Assembly: GCF_004151235.1 (NCBI RefSeq)
Contig: NZ_JUIV01000004.1
Coordinates: 271,759-335,758 of the forward strand
Length of the DNA: 64,000 nucleotides
Source: Flavobacterium anhuiense
GTDB taxonomy: Bacteria; Bacteroidota; Bacteroidia; Flavobacteriales; Flavobacteriaceae
Reading direction: 5' to 3'
The position numbers were made by a program, and so were the translations under genes. Positions within the stretch are counted from its first letter, which is position 1, and the number at the start of each line of letters is the position of its first letter. Below the pieces are notes generated by a model. That model had not been told where the DNA came from and did not search any database. It saw nothing but the letters and a program-made list of their open reading frames with translations. Of this stretch, positions 25,882 to 33,785 are shown piece after piece.

Positions 25882-25945
25882 AATCTTTGCATTAGCAAAA
25901 AAACTTAGAATCTCAGCAACTCAGAACCTTAGAATCTTAAAAAAA

Positions 25946-26908
25946 ATGCTCGACGAAACTCCAAAACGATTTGACCGAATTGTTGCCATTCTTATTCAAT
26001 TGCAATCTAAAAAGATTGTAAAGGCGCAAGAATTGGCCGATCGTTTTGAGTGCAGTTTGAGAACTATTTATAGAGACATTAGAACTCTTGAAGCTTCGGG
26101 AGTTCCTATTTATAGTGAAGCCGGAGTTGGTTACGCTTTGATGGACGGCTATCGTCTTCCGCCAGTTATGTTTACACGCGAAGAAGTCAGCAGTTTTATT
26201 GCCGCTGAAAAATTAATGCAAAAGTTTACCGATCCTTCTTTGGGAACACATTATGCGTCGGCGATGTATAAACTGAAAGCAGTTTTGAGAAGCAACGACA
26301 AAGATTACCTTTCGAACATCGAATCTCGAATTGTCATGCAAGATGCAGAACCGATGTTTAATGATAATTCGCCAAATACTTTGGCCGTTCTTTTTGAAGG
26401 AATCGCAGAGAAAAAACAAATTCTTCTGACCTATAAAACTTTTGAAAAAGACGAAACTACGGAACGTAATTTGGAGCCTGTGGGGGTTTTTCACGACAAT
26501 AACAATTGGTATTTTCTGGGTTATTGCCACCTTAGAAAAGATTACCGTCAGTTTAGAACCGACAGAATTCAGGGAATTAAAAAAACAGATGTCGATTTTA
26601 CAATCGAACATGACGCTCTGGAAACTTATTTAACCAAAACAGAAACCCATCCAACAACAAAAGTTCGTCTTTTAATTGACCGAAAAATAGCGAGATATTT
26701 AGCAACCGAAAGAAAATATCATGGCTTTATTTCGCAAAAAGATGTAGATGATGAAAAAATCGAAATGACTTTTATGTCAAGAGATATTAATAACGCTTTT
26801 CCGAGATGGTTTTTGATGTTTGGAGATTATGCAGAGATTCTGGAACCAGAAATACTAAAAACCAACGTACTGAAATTATTGGAAATCAACAAGCAAAGGC
26901 TTTTATAG
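25946..26908 (+). CDS. YafY-type HTH/WYL-domain transcriptional regulator
   Basis: The 320-aa protein has an N-terminal DeoR/HTH_11-type helix-turn-helix (QELADRFECSLRTIYRDIRT, about 29-48). The linker GYRLPPVMFTREE follows, then a WYL domain (NNWYFLGYCHLRKDYRQFR) and the C-terminal WCX extension. WYL proteins sense small ligands or nucleic acids and regulate varied genes. This group is often near DinB-like or detoxification genes in Bacteroidota, and here two DinB-fold genes lie convergently downstream. The target is not evident. A terminator follows immediately. Confidence 0.92.
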   Translation: MLDETPKRFDRIVAILIQLQSKKIVKAQELADRFECSLRTIYRDIRTLEASGVPIYSEAGVGYALMDGYRLPPVMFTREEVSSFIAAEKLMQKFTDPSLGTHYASAMYKLKAVLRSNDKDYLSNIESRIVMQDAEPMFNDNSPNTLAVLFEGIAEKKQILLTYKTFEKDETTERNLEPVGVFHDNNNWYFLGYCHLRKDYRQFRTDRIQGIKKTDVDFTIEHDALETYLTKTETHPTTKVRLLIDRKIARYLATERKYHGFISQKDVDDEKIEMTFMSRDINNAFPRWFLMFGDYAEILEPEILKTNVLKLLEINKQRLL

Positions 26909-26944
26909 AAAAAACTCCTGATAGAATTATCTACAGGAGTTTTT
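26909..26944. terminator. Bidirectional terminator
   Basis: AAAAACTCCTG and CAGGAGTTTTT form an 11-bp stem between the convergent WYL regulator and DinB-like genes. Confidence 0.85.
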
Positions 26945-26947
26945 CAT

Positions 26948-27445
26948 TTATTTCTGTTTTACCACATTATAAAAATTGTAATCGGTGTTGGAAGCATCTG
27001 TAATTCCGATATTTCTTCCCATCGTTACAATCTGTCCTCGGTGATAGGTTCCGTGATTGATAACCTGAAGCAGATAATCTGAAACAGGCAATTCGCATTC
27101 AAACCACGGATTTGTAATTTTAGCTTCTTTCATCAAATCTTCTTCCGACAATGAATTGATAAGGTGTTTCAATCTTGTAGATGAATTGAGTAATCCTTCA
27201 AATATTTCATCTTTTGACAATTCGTTTTCAGGCTTCTTTTCTGCCATATCATTTTCAGAAATTACAGAAAACCAATATTCTTCTGTAGACCAGATATGAT
27301 CTAGCGTTTTCATGATAGTAGAGAAACTCGATTGCACTTCTGCGTTAAGCAATTCATCTGACTTTGACGAAAGCCAGTTTACAAATTGCTGGTTTACCCA
27401 TAAATTGTAATCTGCAAAATTGGACATTATCTTTTTTAAACTCAT
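26948..27445 (-). CDS. DinB-fold (DinB_2-like) protein, copy A
   Basis: The 165-aa protein is predicted to be a four-helix bundle of the DinB/YfiT superfamily, usually metal-dependent thiol transferases or proteins of unknown function. It shows LDHIWSTEEYW and the C-terminal metal-binding motif NHGTYHRGQI, giving the expected three histidines. An alternative start at the Met seven codons downstream (MSNFADYN) is possible. It lies 46 bases after a second DinB-fold gene on the same strand, so the two may be co-transcribed. Substrate unknown. Confidence 0.88.
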   Translation of the reverse strand: MSLKKIMSNFADYNLWVNQQFVNWLSSKSDELLNAEVQSSFSTIMKTLDHIWSTEEYWFSVISENDMAEKKPENELSKDEIFEGLLNSSTRLKHLINSLSEEDLMKEAKITNPWFECELPVSDYLLQVINHGTYHRGQIVTMGRNIGITDASNTDYNFYNVVKQK

Positions 27446-27491
27446 AGTCTTAGTTTTAGAATGTGATATTAAGATAGTAAAAAATTATCAA

Positions 27492-27971
27492 TTATCTTTC
27501 CCAGAAAAATGGCGGTTCGATATTTAAAGCTCTTAAATACACATAAGCTTGTCCACGGTGATGCACTTCATTATCGATAAAGTATAAGATATTCTGAATT
27601 ACAGGAAATTCATATTGGCCAAAAAGATTAAAAGTCTCGCTAAAATCCTCAACCGATAATTCTTGCCAATATTTATCAATTTCTACTGTAGCTTCGTCCC
27701 ATTTTTCAAGATATTGTGCTTTAAAAATCAATTTTTCTGTTCCTTCTGAAAAAGGTGCAGTTTCTTTCGTTACGATTCCTTTTAAACCTGGAACCGCAAT
27801 AGCCAAAAGCTCATCCACTAATTTTGAGAAAGGTCTCATACCGCCAATTGAAAATTCGAAGAAATCTTTCTCTGGGAAAATCTCAATTAAACGACGTGTA
27901 AGCGCTCTATGCCCTTGCCAATGTTTCAATAAATCTTCTGAAGTAATAACTTGTGCTTCTAATGTTTTCAT
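27492..27971 (-). CDS. DinB-fold protein, copy B
   Basis: The 159-aa protein belongs to the same superfamily as the next gene but is clearly diverged from it. It shows LLKHWQGHRALTRRLIE at the N-terminus, a central acidic region, and the metal-binding motif EVHHRGQAYVYLRAL near the C-terminus. It ends in WER. The downstream copy A follows after 46 bases. Two different DinB-fold proteins in tandem suggest a small stress- or thiol-related unit, but nothing in the sequence fixes a substrate. Confidence 0.87.
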   Translation of the reverse strand: MKTLEAQVITSEDLLKHWQGHRALTRRLIEIFPEKDFFEFSIGGMRPFSKLVDELLAIAVPGLKGIVTKETAPFSEGTEKLIFKAQYLEKWDEATVEIDKYWQELSVEDFSETFNLFGQYEFPVIQNILYFIDNEVHHRGQAYVYLRALNIEPPFFWER

Positions 27972-28079
27972 GGTTTTAAAGTTTAAATATTTTTAATACT
28001 TCAAAAGTAAAATGGGCTGGTGACAACAGTTTGTCAGCAGCAAAAAAATATTTTAAAAAAATATTATTCAGCACATTTT

Positions 28080-28158
28080 AGACGCACCGCAATGCGTTTA
28101 ACACATCGGAAATCTACACCAAAATTTATACACAAGGCAGATGCACTACGGTGCGTCT
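28080..28158. repeat. REP-like inverted repeat
   Basis: AGACGCACCGCAATGCGT (28080-28097) and ATGCACTACGGTGCGTCT (28141-28158) are imperfect inverted copies with a 43-base spacer. It is GC-richer than its surroundings. It lies between the DinB and thiL genes and resembles intergenic repeats seen in Flavobacterium. No gene is seen in 27972-28273; a short open frame there overlaps this repeat and is not credible. Confidence 0.6.
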
Positions 28159-28183
28159 CTACGGAAAATTCGTTTATAAAAAA

Positions 28184-28260
28184 CTTTGCAACTTTGAACC
28201 TTTGTGTCTTTGTAACTTAAAAAGAAAAATCCTTTGTACCTTTGCACCTTTATAACTTTG
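28184..28260 (+). promoter_or_regulatory. Array of TTTG / TAnnTTTG promoter-like motifs before thiL
   Basis: Seven TTTG words occur within about 76 bases. They include two full TAnnTTTG matches, TACCTTTG (28237-28244) and TAACTTTG (28253-28260), the latter 13 bases before the thiL ATG. This may give several overlapping promoters or may be a degenerate simple repeat. Confidence 0.4.
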
Positions 28261-28273
28261 GAACTTAACAGAA

Positions 28274-29320
28274 ATGATAGAAGATAAAAATCAGCAGAGA
28301 ACTAGTATAGCTCAATTGGGCGAATTCGGTTTAATTGACCATTTAACCAAAAACTTTGATGTTACTCAAGAATCCACTCTAAAAAGTATTGGTGACGATG
28401 CTGCTGTTCTTGATTTTAAAGACAAAAAAGTAGTCGTTTCAACCGATTTATTAATTGAAGGAGTTCATTTTGATTTGGCTTACATGCCATTAAAACATTT
28501 AGGATACAAAGCCGTTGTAGTAAATGTCTCTGATATTTGCGCTATGAACGCAAAACCGACTCAAATTACAGTTTCGGTTGCAGTTTCTAATCGTTTTCCG
28601 CTTGAAGCTTTAGAAGAATTGTTTGCAGGAATTACTCACGCTGCAAAAGAATATAAAGTTGATGTTATTGGCGGAGATACCACCTCATCTCAAAAAGGTT
28701 TAATTATCAGCATCACTGCAATTGGAGAAGCTGATGAAAATGAATTGGTTTACAGAAACGGAGCCAAACAAACTGATTTATTAGTTGTTACGGGTGATCT
28801 TGGCGCAGCTTATATGGGATTGCAGGTTTTAGAGCGTGAAAAACAAGTTTTTCAGGTTAATCCAAACAATCAGCCAGATTTAGATCCTTACACTTATTTG
28901 GTAGAACGCCAATTGAAACCTGAAGCGCGAAAAGATGTTCGCACCCTACTTCATGCTTTAGACATAAAACCAAATGCAATGATTGATATCTCAGACGGAT
29001 TATCTTCTGAGATTATGCATATCTGCAAACAATCTAAAGTGGGTTGTAATTTGTATGAAGACAAACTGCCATTAGATCCGCAGTTTATTTCTACTTGCGA
29101 AGAATTTAATATCGACAGTACAACGGTTGCCATAAACGGCGGTGAAGATTACGAACTTTTGTTTACTATTGATATTAATGATTTTGACAAAATAAAAGGA
29201 AATCCGAATTTCTCTGTTATCGGACATATGACGCAAGAAAGTGAAGGAATTCATCTTGTGACCCGCGCCAATACAAAAATTGCCTTAAAAGCTCGCGGAT
29301 GGGATGCTTTGAGCGAGTAA
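28274..29320 (+). CDS. thiL: Thiamine-monophosphate kinase
   Basis: ThiL phosphorylates thiamine monophosphate to thiamine pyrophosphate, the last step of cofactor synthesis, in the cytoplasm. The 348-aa protein has the AIR-synthase-like ATP-binding fold. It shows SIGDDAAVLDF near residues 37-47, VSTDLLIEGVHFD, GGDTTSS, and the late MIDISDGLSSEIMHI and GGEDYELLF motifs that mark ThiL. Length is slightly above the common range because of an N-terminal extension (EDKNQQRTSIAQLGEFGLI) typical of Bacteroidota. It stands alone, with no other thiamine genes in the window. Confidence 0.96.
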   Translation: MIEDKNQQRTSIAQLGEFGLIDHLTKNFDVTQESTLKSIGDDAAVLDFKDKKVVVSTDLLIEGVHFDLAYMPLKHLGYKAVVVNVSDICAMNAKPTQITVSVAVSNRFPLEALEELFAGITHAAKEYKVDVIGGDTTSSQKGLIISITAIGEADENELVYRNGAKQTDLLVVTGDLGAAYMGLQVLEREKQVFQVNPNNQPDLDPYTYLVERQLKPEARKDVRTLLHALDIKPNAMIDISDGLSSEIMHICKQSKVGCNLYEDKLPLDPQFISTCEEFNIDSTTVAINGGEDYELLFTIDINDFDKIKGNPNFSVIGHMTQESEGIHLVTRANTKIALKARGWDALSE

Positions 29321-29338
29321 ACTTTAGAAAATTCCAAT

Positions 29339-29390
29339 AAAAAAATTCCAAATTCCAAGACTAATAATCATATTGGAATTTGGAATTTTT
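29339..29390. terminator. Bidirectional terminator of ATTCCAA repeats
   Basis: AAAAATTCCAAATTCCAA and TTGGAATTTGGAATTTTT form an 18-bp stem between the convergent thiL and response-regulator genes. Two further TTGGAATTT copies follow up to about 29430. Confidence 0.75.
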
Positions 29391-29438
29391 TATTTCGCTT
29401 TTTTGGAATTTGGAATTTCAACCTTGGAATTTAACTTT

Positions 29439-30137
29439 TTAAAAGAGCCCTTTGCTTTTAGCTTCTTTTACCAAGTCGTGATCAGAACCACTTTTTATTT
29501 TTAGCAATTCCATTAAATGTTTTTTTCGTTTCACGATGGCATTTAAAGAAATTGGAATATTTTCTAACACTTCATGAATTGGAGTTCCTTTGTCCAAATG
29601 AATTAATATCTGTTTATCGTACTGATCAATTTCAATTGCATTATGAGTTGATTGATTCAGCATTTTTACAACTGACTGGCTGTAATATTTTTCGTTTTTC
29701 ATTACTTTATCAAAAGCCAGAAGCAATTCATCGAAAGTAAGATCGTTTTTAATAATCAATCCGTTGGGCTGTATTGTTCTGATAATGGTTTTGATTTTCA
29801 GCAATTCGGTATACATCGTCAAAAGAATAATCTTGCATGAAGGCATTTTTTTCAAAAGCAATTTTGCCAAATCTTCGCCAGAAAAAATCTCTTTTTCTTC
29901 ATAAGGAGGCATGCTGATATCCAAAAATGCAATATCAAAATCGGGCGTGTTATTATCTTCTATTATATCATAACCCGACCTGCAATCATGCGCCTGCGAA
30001 ATTAAGAACTCATATTGTTTTGGATTATAACGCGTTATTGCATTTTTATATCCTTCAATAATAAACGGATGATCATCTACTATTAAGATATTTTTTTTAA
30101 CTAATTGTGGAACTGAAGCTGTTAAATCAAATGTCAT
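29439..30137 (-). CDS. NarL/LuxR-type response regulator
   Basis: The 232-aa protein has a receiver domain (ILIVDDHPFIIEGY, phosphoacceptor Asp in IAFLDISMPP, IILLTMYTE, IIKND) and a C-terminal helix-turn-helix-like region (about 165-225, NIPISLNAIVKRKKHLME). It overlaps the end of the sensor kinase gene by 11 bases, so the two are co-translated partners. The signal and targets are unknown. The HTH is weaker than in standard LuxR domains, but the arrangement fits the NarL class. Confidence 0.9.
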   Translation of the reverse strand: MTFDLTASVPQLVKKNILIVDDHPFIIEGYKNAITRYNPKQYEFLISQAHDCRSGYDIIEDNNTPDFDIAFLDISMPPYEEKEIFSGEDLAKLLLKKMPSCKIILLTMYTELLKIKTIIRTIQPNGLIIKNDLTFDELLLAFDKVMKNEKYYSQSVVKMLNQSTHNAIEIDQYDKQILIHLDKGTPIHEVLENIPISLNAIVKRKKHLMELLKIKSGSDHDLVKEAKSKGLF

Positions 30138-32178
30138 TATGCAGGTTATTATTTGGCTCTATTGGGACTTTTATGGTGAGAATGGTTCCTTCTCCTTTGG
30201 CAGATTTTATGGTAACTGTTCCCTTACACTCTGTTGCTCTATATTCTATATTAATAAGGCCAATTCCATTTTTGGTTTTATTAGTATTAAATCCAATTCC
30301 GTCGTCTTCGATGATTAAAACTAGATTATCGTTTTCATTTTTAAACTCCACTTTAATAATATCAGCCTTAGCATATTTGTTACAATTCTGAAGCGCTTCT
30401 TGAACAATTCTATACAGATTAATTTTTACAATATTGCTAATCAAATCCCATTTAATCTCAGGATCAAAAACAGTAATCAATTTCGAACTATATGTATTCT
30501 TCTGATCTTCAAATAGTTTATTCAAGATCGAAACAAAATTATTAATTAATTCCGATTTTTCCCTGTTTAAGTCATGCGAAATCTCCCGAATATCCTGCTC
30601 AACATTTTTCAATTCGTCAAGATACTTTTTTCTCTTAGAAATGGCCTCAGATTCATCTAACTTATCCAAACTATCTAAACTTATCCTAATGCCGAACATA
30701 CGTCCTAAAACACCATCATGCAATTCCTGAGCAACTTTCTTTTTTTCTTTTATTCGCGTAAGTTCTATTTCGTTCTGCTGCGAAATCATCAAATTGTAAA
30801 TGTCTTCGTTTGCAATCTGCTGTTGCTGTTTAAAAAGTAGTTCACGATTTCTGGCCTGCTGCGTTTTGTAAACATAAAAAAACAACCCGAGCAATGTACA
30901 AATACTAAATACATAAACCAAAGTTTTATTTTTATCTTGAAGATTGGAATTTTGATCTTTAATTTCGTTGGTTTCATATTCAATCCTAGAGAATTTTTCT
31001 CCCATATTTCGCTCTACTTTTAGCATTTTATCATTTAATTGAATATATTCCTTTGAATATTTAGATGCATTTCTAGGATCTACCGCAGCGATTTGTTTTA
31101 AAGCTAGCAAAGTATTTGCCAATTTATCTGAAGAACGCGAAAGAAACAAAGCTTGTTTTGAAAACTGTATAGCTCTTGAAGTGTCTCTTTTAAATGCATA
31201 ATACTCAGACAAATGAATCTGATTGGATACTGTAGCCATTTTCAATCCTAGACTATCTCTTATTTTTAGCGATCTGTAAAACTGGTCTGGAAGACCATCT
31301 AATCGTTTTGATTTCAATTTTGAATAAGCCAGATTATCAAGTAGCATGGCATATAAAAAAGTTTTTTCTTCAAACAGGTTTTTTTCTTTAAGCCCATTTT
31401 CAAAATAAACAATGGCTTGCTTATAGTTTTTCATACGCATATAAACAAACCCAATATTATTGAAAGAAGTCGCTTTCAGCTGAAGATCAGCCGGAATCGA
31501 TTTATCATTTAAAGTGTTTAAAGCTTTATTCTGATATTCTAATGCTTTTTCATATTCTTCCCTTTCATTATACAAAATCCCCAGCAGATTATAACATTCA
31601 TAAAGCTGGTCATTTACATTTTTTTGGTTTTTCAATATGCTTAAAGCTTTGAATACAGATATTTCACTTTCAAAAAAATCTGATTCGTTATATTGTAAAC
31701 TCGCTTTGCTTAAAAAAGTTTTTGCTAAATTATATTGATCGTTAATCTGCAAATAAATCTTCTGCGCAAGAAAATAATTTCTGAAAGCACTATCAGAAAT
31801 TGCTTTTGAGCCATAATAATCTCCAAGATAAATATAAGCTTTTGCGATACTTGCAGAATCTTTGCTGCTTATGGACCTATCTAAAACTAGTTGCGAAATT
31901 TCATGATATGATTTTAAATCATTCATATTATAATATCTATTGGCAATCTTAAACAAATTAACTCTGTTAATAGAGTCATTTTTTTGTTTAATTACTATAG
32001 AAAATGCCTTCTGAGCATATTTTTGCTTAAGGTCATAATTTATCTTAATATCATTTGCCAATAACAAATAAACAGGAAGACTATCTTGCACTGAAGTTAG
32101 TTCTTTTGAATTTTTCTTTTGGGTACAACCTGAAAAAAACAACAATAAAAGTAATAATATTGGATAAAATCTTTTCAA
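30127..32178 (-). CDS. TPR-domain sensor histidine kinase (HisKA_3 type)
   Basis: The 683-aa protein has an N-terminal signal with a lipobox-like FFSGC (Cys18) and a TPR array (about residues 90-390) expected in the periplasm. A membrane helix (about 420-437) follows, then a coiled coil, a HisKA_3 dimerisation domain with phosphoacceptor His487 (AQELHDGVLGRM), and a HATPase_c domain (IVQEALQNCNKYAKA, IEDDGIGFN). This is a common Bacteroidota design in which TPRs replace a ligand domain. It precedes the response regulator with an 11-base overlap. A lipid-anchored N-terminus together with a membrane helix would be unusual, so the lipobox may be incidental. The input signal is unknown. Confidence 0.93.
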   Translation of the reverse strand: MKRFYPILLLLLLFFSGCTQKKNSKELTSVQDSLPVYLLLANDIKINYDLKQKYAQKAFSIVIKQKNDSINRVNLFKIANRYYNMNDLKSYHEISQLVLDRSISSKDSASIAKAYIYLGDYYGSKAISDSAFRNYFLAQKIYLQINDQYNLAKTFLSKASLQYNESDFFESEISVFKALSILKNQKNVNDQLYECYNLLGILYNEREEYEKALEYQNKALNTLNDKSIPADLQLKATSFNNIGFVYMRMKNYKQAIVYFENGLKEKNLFEEKTFLYAMLLDNLAYSKLKSKRLDGLPDQFYRSLKIRDSLGLKMATVSNQIHLSEYYAFKRDTSRAIQFSKQALFLSRSSDKLANTLLALKQIAAVDPRNASKYSKEYIQLNDKMLKVERNMGEKFSRIEYETNEIKDQNSNLQDKNKTLVYVFSICTLLGLFFYVYKTQQARNRELLFKQQQQIANEDIYNLMISQQNEIELTRIKEKKKVAQELHDGVLGRMFGIRISLDSLDKLDESEAISKRKKYLDELKNVEQDIREISHDLNREKSELINNFVSILNKLFEDQKNTYSSKLITVFDPEIKWDLISNIVKINLYRIVQEALQNCNKYAKADIIKVEFKNENDNLVLIIEDDGIGFNTNKTKNGIGLINIEYRATECKGTVTIKSAKGEGTILTIKVPIEPNNNLHNDI

Positions 32179-32222
32179 TACAAATTTTGAGTTTTACCAA
32201 AAATACTAAAACTACAAACATA

Positions 32223-32250
32223 AAAAAAGGCTGCCAAAAAATTGACAGCC
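32223..32250 (-). terminator. Terminator after the small secreted protein gene
   Basis: On the minus strand GGCTGTCAA pairs with TTGGCAGCC (one G-U pair), followed by TTTTTTT. Confidence 0.8.
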
Positions 32251-32277
32251 AAAAGACTCTATAAATATTTTCTTTAA

Positions 32278-32523
32278 TTAGTCTATTTTCTTAGAATCAC
32301 CAAATGATTGGTTGATTTTAGCAAAACCTAATTCGTTGTTTTTAATTACTATCTTATTGCTAGCTATTCTTGGATCTTGTTTTCTTCCTCCTCCAGTAGC
32401 ACCATCTACAGGAAGAACTATGCTTGATTTTTCATTAGAAAAAGTTGTCGCAGTTGGTAATACAAATGAAGTTGCTACCATTGCTAATGAGAATAATCCG
32501 ATTGTTAAAGCTGTTTTTTTCAT
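32278..32523 (-). CDS. Small secreted protein of unknown function
   Basis: An 81-aa protein starts at the ATG at 32523; the frame is open further upstream, but only this start puts a signal peptide (about 1-27, LTIGLFSLAMVATSFVLPTA) at the N-terminus. The mature part is about 50 residues, with a glycine/basic stretch (DGATGGGRKQDPR) and charged C-terminus. I do not recognise a family. It has its own terminator and lies between a two-component system and a LytTR regulator, all on the minus strand, so it may be an exported signal or a target of those regulators. This link is positional only. Confidence 0.7.
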   Translation of the reverse strand: MKKTALTIGLFSLAMVATSFVLPTATTFSNEKSSIVLPVDGATGGGRKQDPRIASNKIVIKNNELGFAKINQSFGDSKKID

Positions 32524-32697
32524 GACCTGAGGTTTTAATGTTGTTATAATTTTTGGAGATGACCCGCTGTTTGCTTGCGAATCAGAGTGTAAAACTAACA
32601 CCAGGTTAAAAAAAAATTTATACAAAAAATTGAGTTTATAGTCAATCATACCCAATTGATAGTCAATGAGTAGCAAATCAATGTAATTATCTAATTT

Positions 32698-33516
32698 TTA
32701 GACTTCTAGGTAATTTCCTGCTGCAAAATCGGCAATAATCTGCTCTACATTTGCCCTGTAGGTTTTAGAAAAAGGAATCTTTTTTGTGGAGTTTTTTATG
32801 TAACAGATTGAGTTTCCGCTATGAATCCTCGAAATATAATTTCTATTAATTACATAACTGTTATGAATTCGGATAAACGGATAGGTCAAAACACTCTCAA
32901 AATGCTTTAATGTTTTAAAAGCCGTAATCATTTCGCCAGTATTTAAATAAATATCGGTCGAGTTGTTGTCGGCTTGAAAATAGCAGATATCATCAGCATT
33001 TAGATAACGGTAATCACCATACGATTTTATACAAATCGTTAATGGTTTTTGAATGTTTTGAGGAATTGTGACATTATTTATATTATCTATTACAGTGGAA
33101 GTCTGTTCTTCTATTGCACCTATTGTTTTTACCTCAAAATTTGCTTTTTTAAGCTTCAAAACGGTTTTTAGCAGATCAATATATCCAATAGGTTTTAACA
33201 GATAATCAAACACGCCGTACTGAATAGCATCAAATGCTTTGTCTTTTTTATTTGTAGTAATGATAATTTTTGGAATTTCCTGAAAGAAACGATGCAATTC
33301 GCTAATAAAAGTCAAAGACAAATGGCTTGAAAGATTTTCTGGTTCAATTTCTAGAAAAACCAAATCAGGTTTATGCTCTAAAACCAATTCTAAACCTTCC
33401 TGAAAATTTGATGCCGATGCCTTAAAAGATAATTCTGAAAAACCTGAAGCGGTTGTTTGGGTTTTCAAAATACTCTCAGCACCATCATCAATTATAATAT
33501 ACGAATACTTTTTCAA
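32698..33516 (-). CDS. LytTR-type response regulator with altered phosphoacceptor
   Basis: The 272-aa protein has an N-terminal receiver-like domain and a C-terminal LytTR DNA-binding domain (about 165-265, DDICYFQADNNSTDIYLNTG, FIRIHNSYVINRNYI). The receiver retains an acidic pair (Asp10-Asp11) and the conserved Lys (DYLLKPI, Lys108). The position that normally holds the phosphorylated Asp reads LVFLEIE, with Glu56. Glu can mimic phosphorylation, so the protein may be constitutively active or controlled another way. No LytS-type kinase is adjacent, which fits an orphan regulator. Targets are unknown. Confidence 0.9.
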   Translation of the reverse strand: MKKYSYIIIDDGAESILKTQTTASGFSELSFKASASNFQEGLELVLEHKPDLVFLEIEPENLSSHLSLTFISELHRFFQEIPKIIITTNKKDKAFDAIQYGVFDYLLKPIGYIDLLKTVLKLKKANFEVKTIGAIEEQTSTVIDNINNVTIPQNIQKPLTICIKSYGDYRYLNADDICYFQADNNSTDIYLNTGEMITAFKTLKHFESVLTYPFIRIHNSYVINRNYISRIHSGNSICYIKNSTKKIPFSKTYRANVEQIIADFAAGNYLEV

Positions 33517-33731
33517 TTTCGGGTTATGTTGGTTTTCTCACTCCGCAATCATACTCAAAAAATAGCTTTAAATTGCTGTAATGAAAGAAAAAATTATTCT
33601 TTTTGGTGATCTAAATTTAAAATTACGGATTTAAACACTTTAAACACCTCATTGTTAACACATTAAATTAAAATGTTAATACATAAAGATGAAATGCAAA
33701 AAAATCCGATAAAATACTTATTTAAAAAAAG

Positions 33732-33768
33732 AAAAATCCCAAACTCCTTTACGGAATTTGGGATTTCT
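33732..33768 (-). terminator. Terminator after glyQS
   Basis: AAATCCCAAA and TTTGGGATTT, with extra TCC/GGA pairing, form a stem just downstream of the glycyl-tRNA synthetase stop, with a T-run on the minus strand. Confidence 0.8.
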
Positions 33769-33785
33769 ATAATAAACTGTAAAGA

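Noticed and set aside
26213..26611. A 132-codon minus-strand frame
   Set aside because: It is antisense to the WYL regulator, which has clear HTH and WYL motifs.
28020..28220. A 66-codon plus-strand frame before thiL
   Set aside because: It overlaps the REP-like repeat and the TTTG array, has no domain and no leader, and looks like chance.
32524..32676. N-terminal extension of the small secreted protein
   Set aside because: Using the upstream Met would bury the signal peptide inside the protein; the ATG at 32523 is the natural start.
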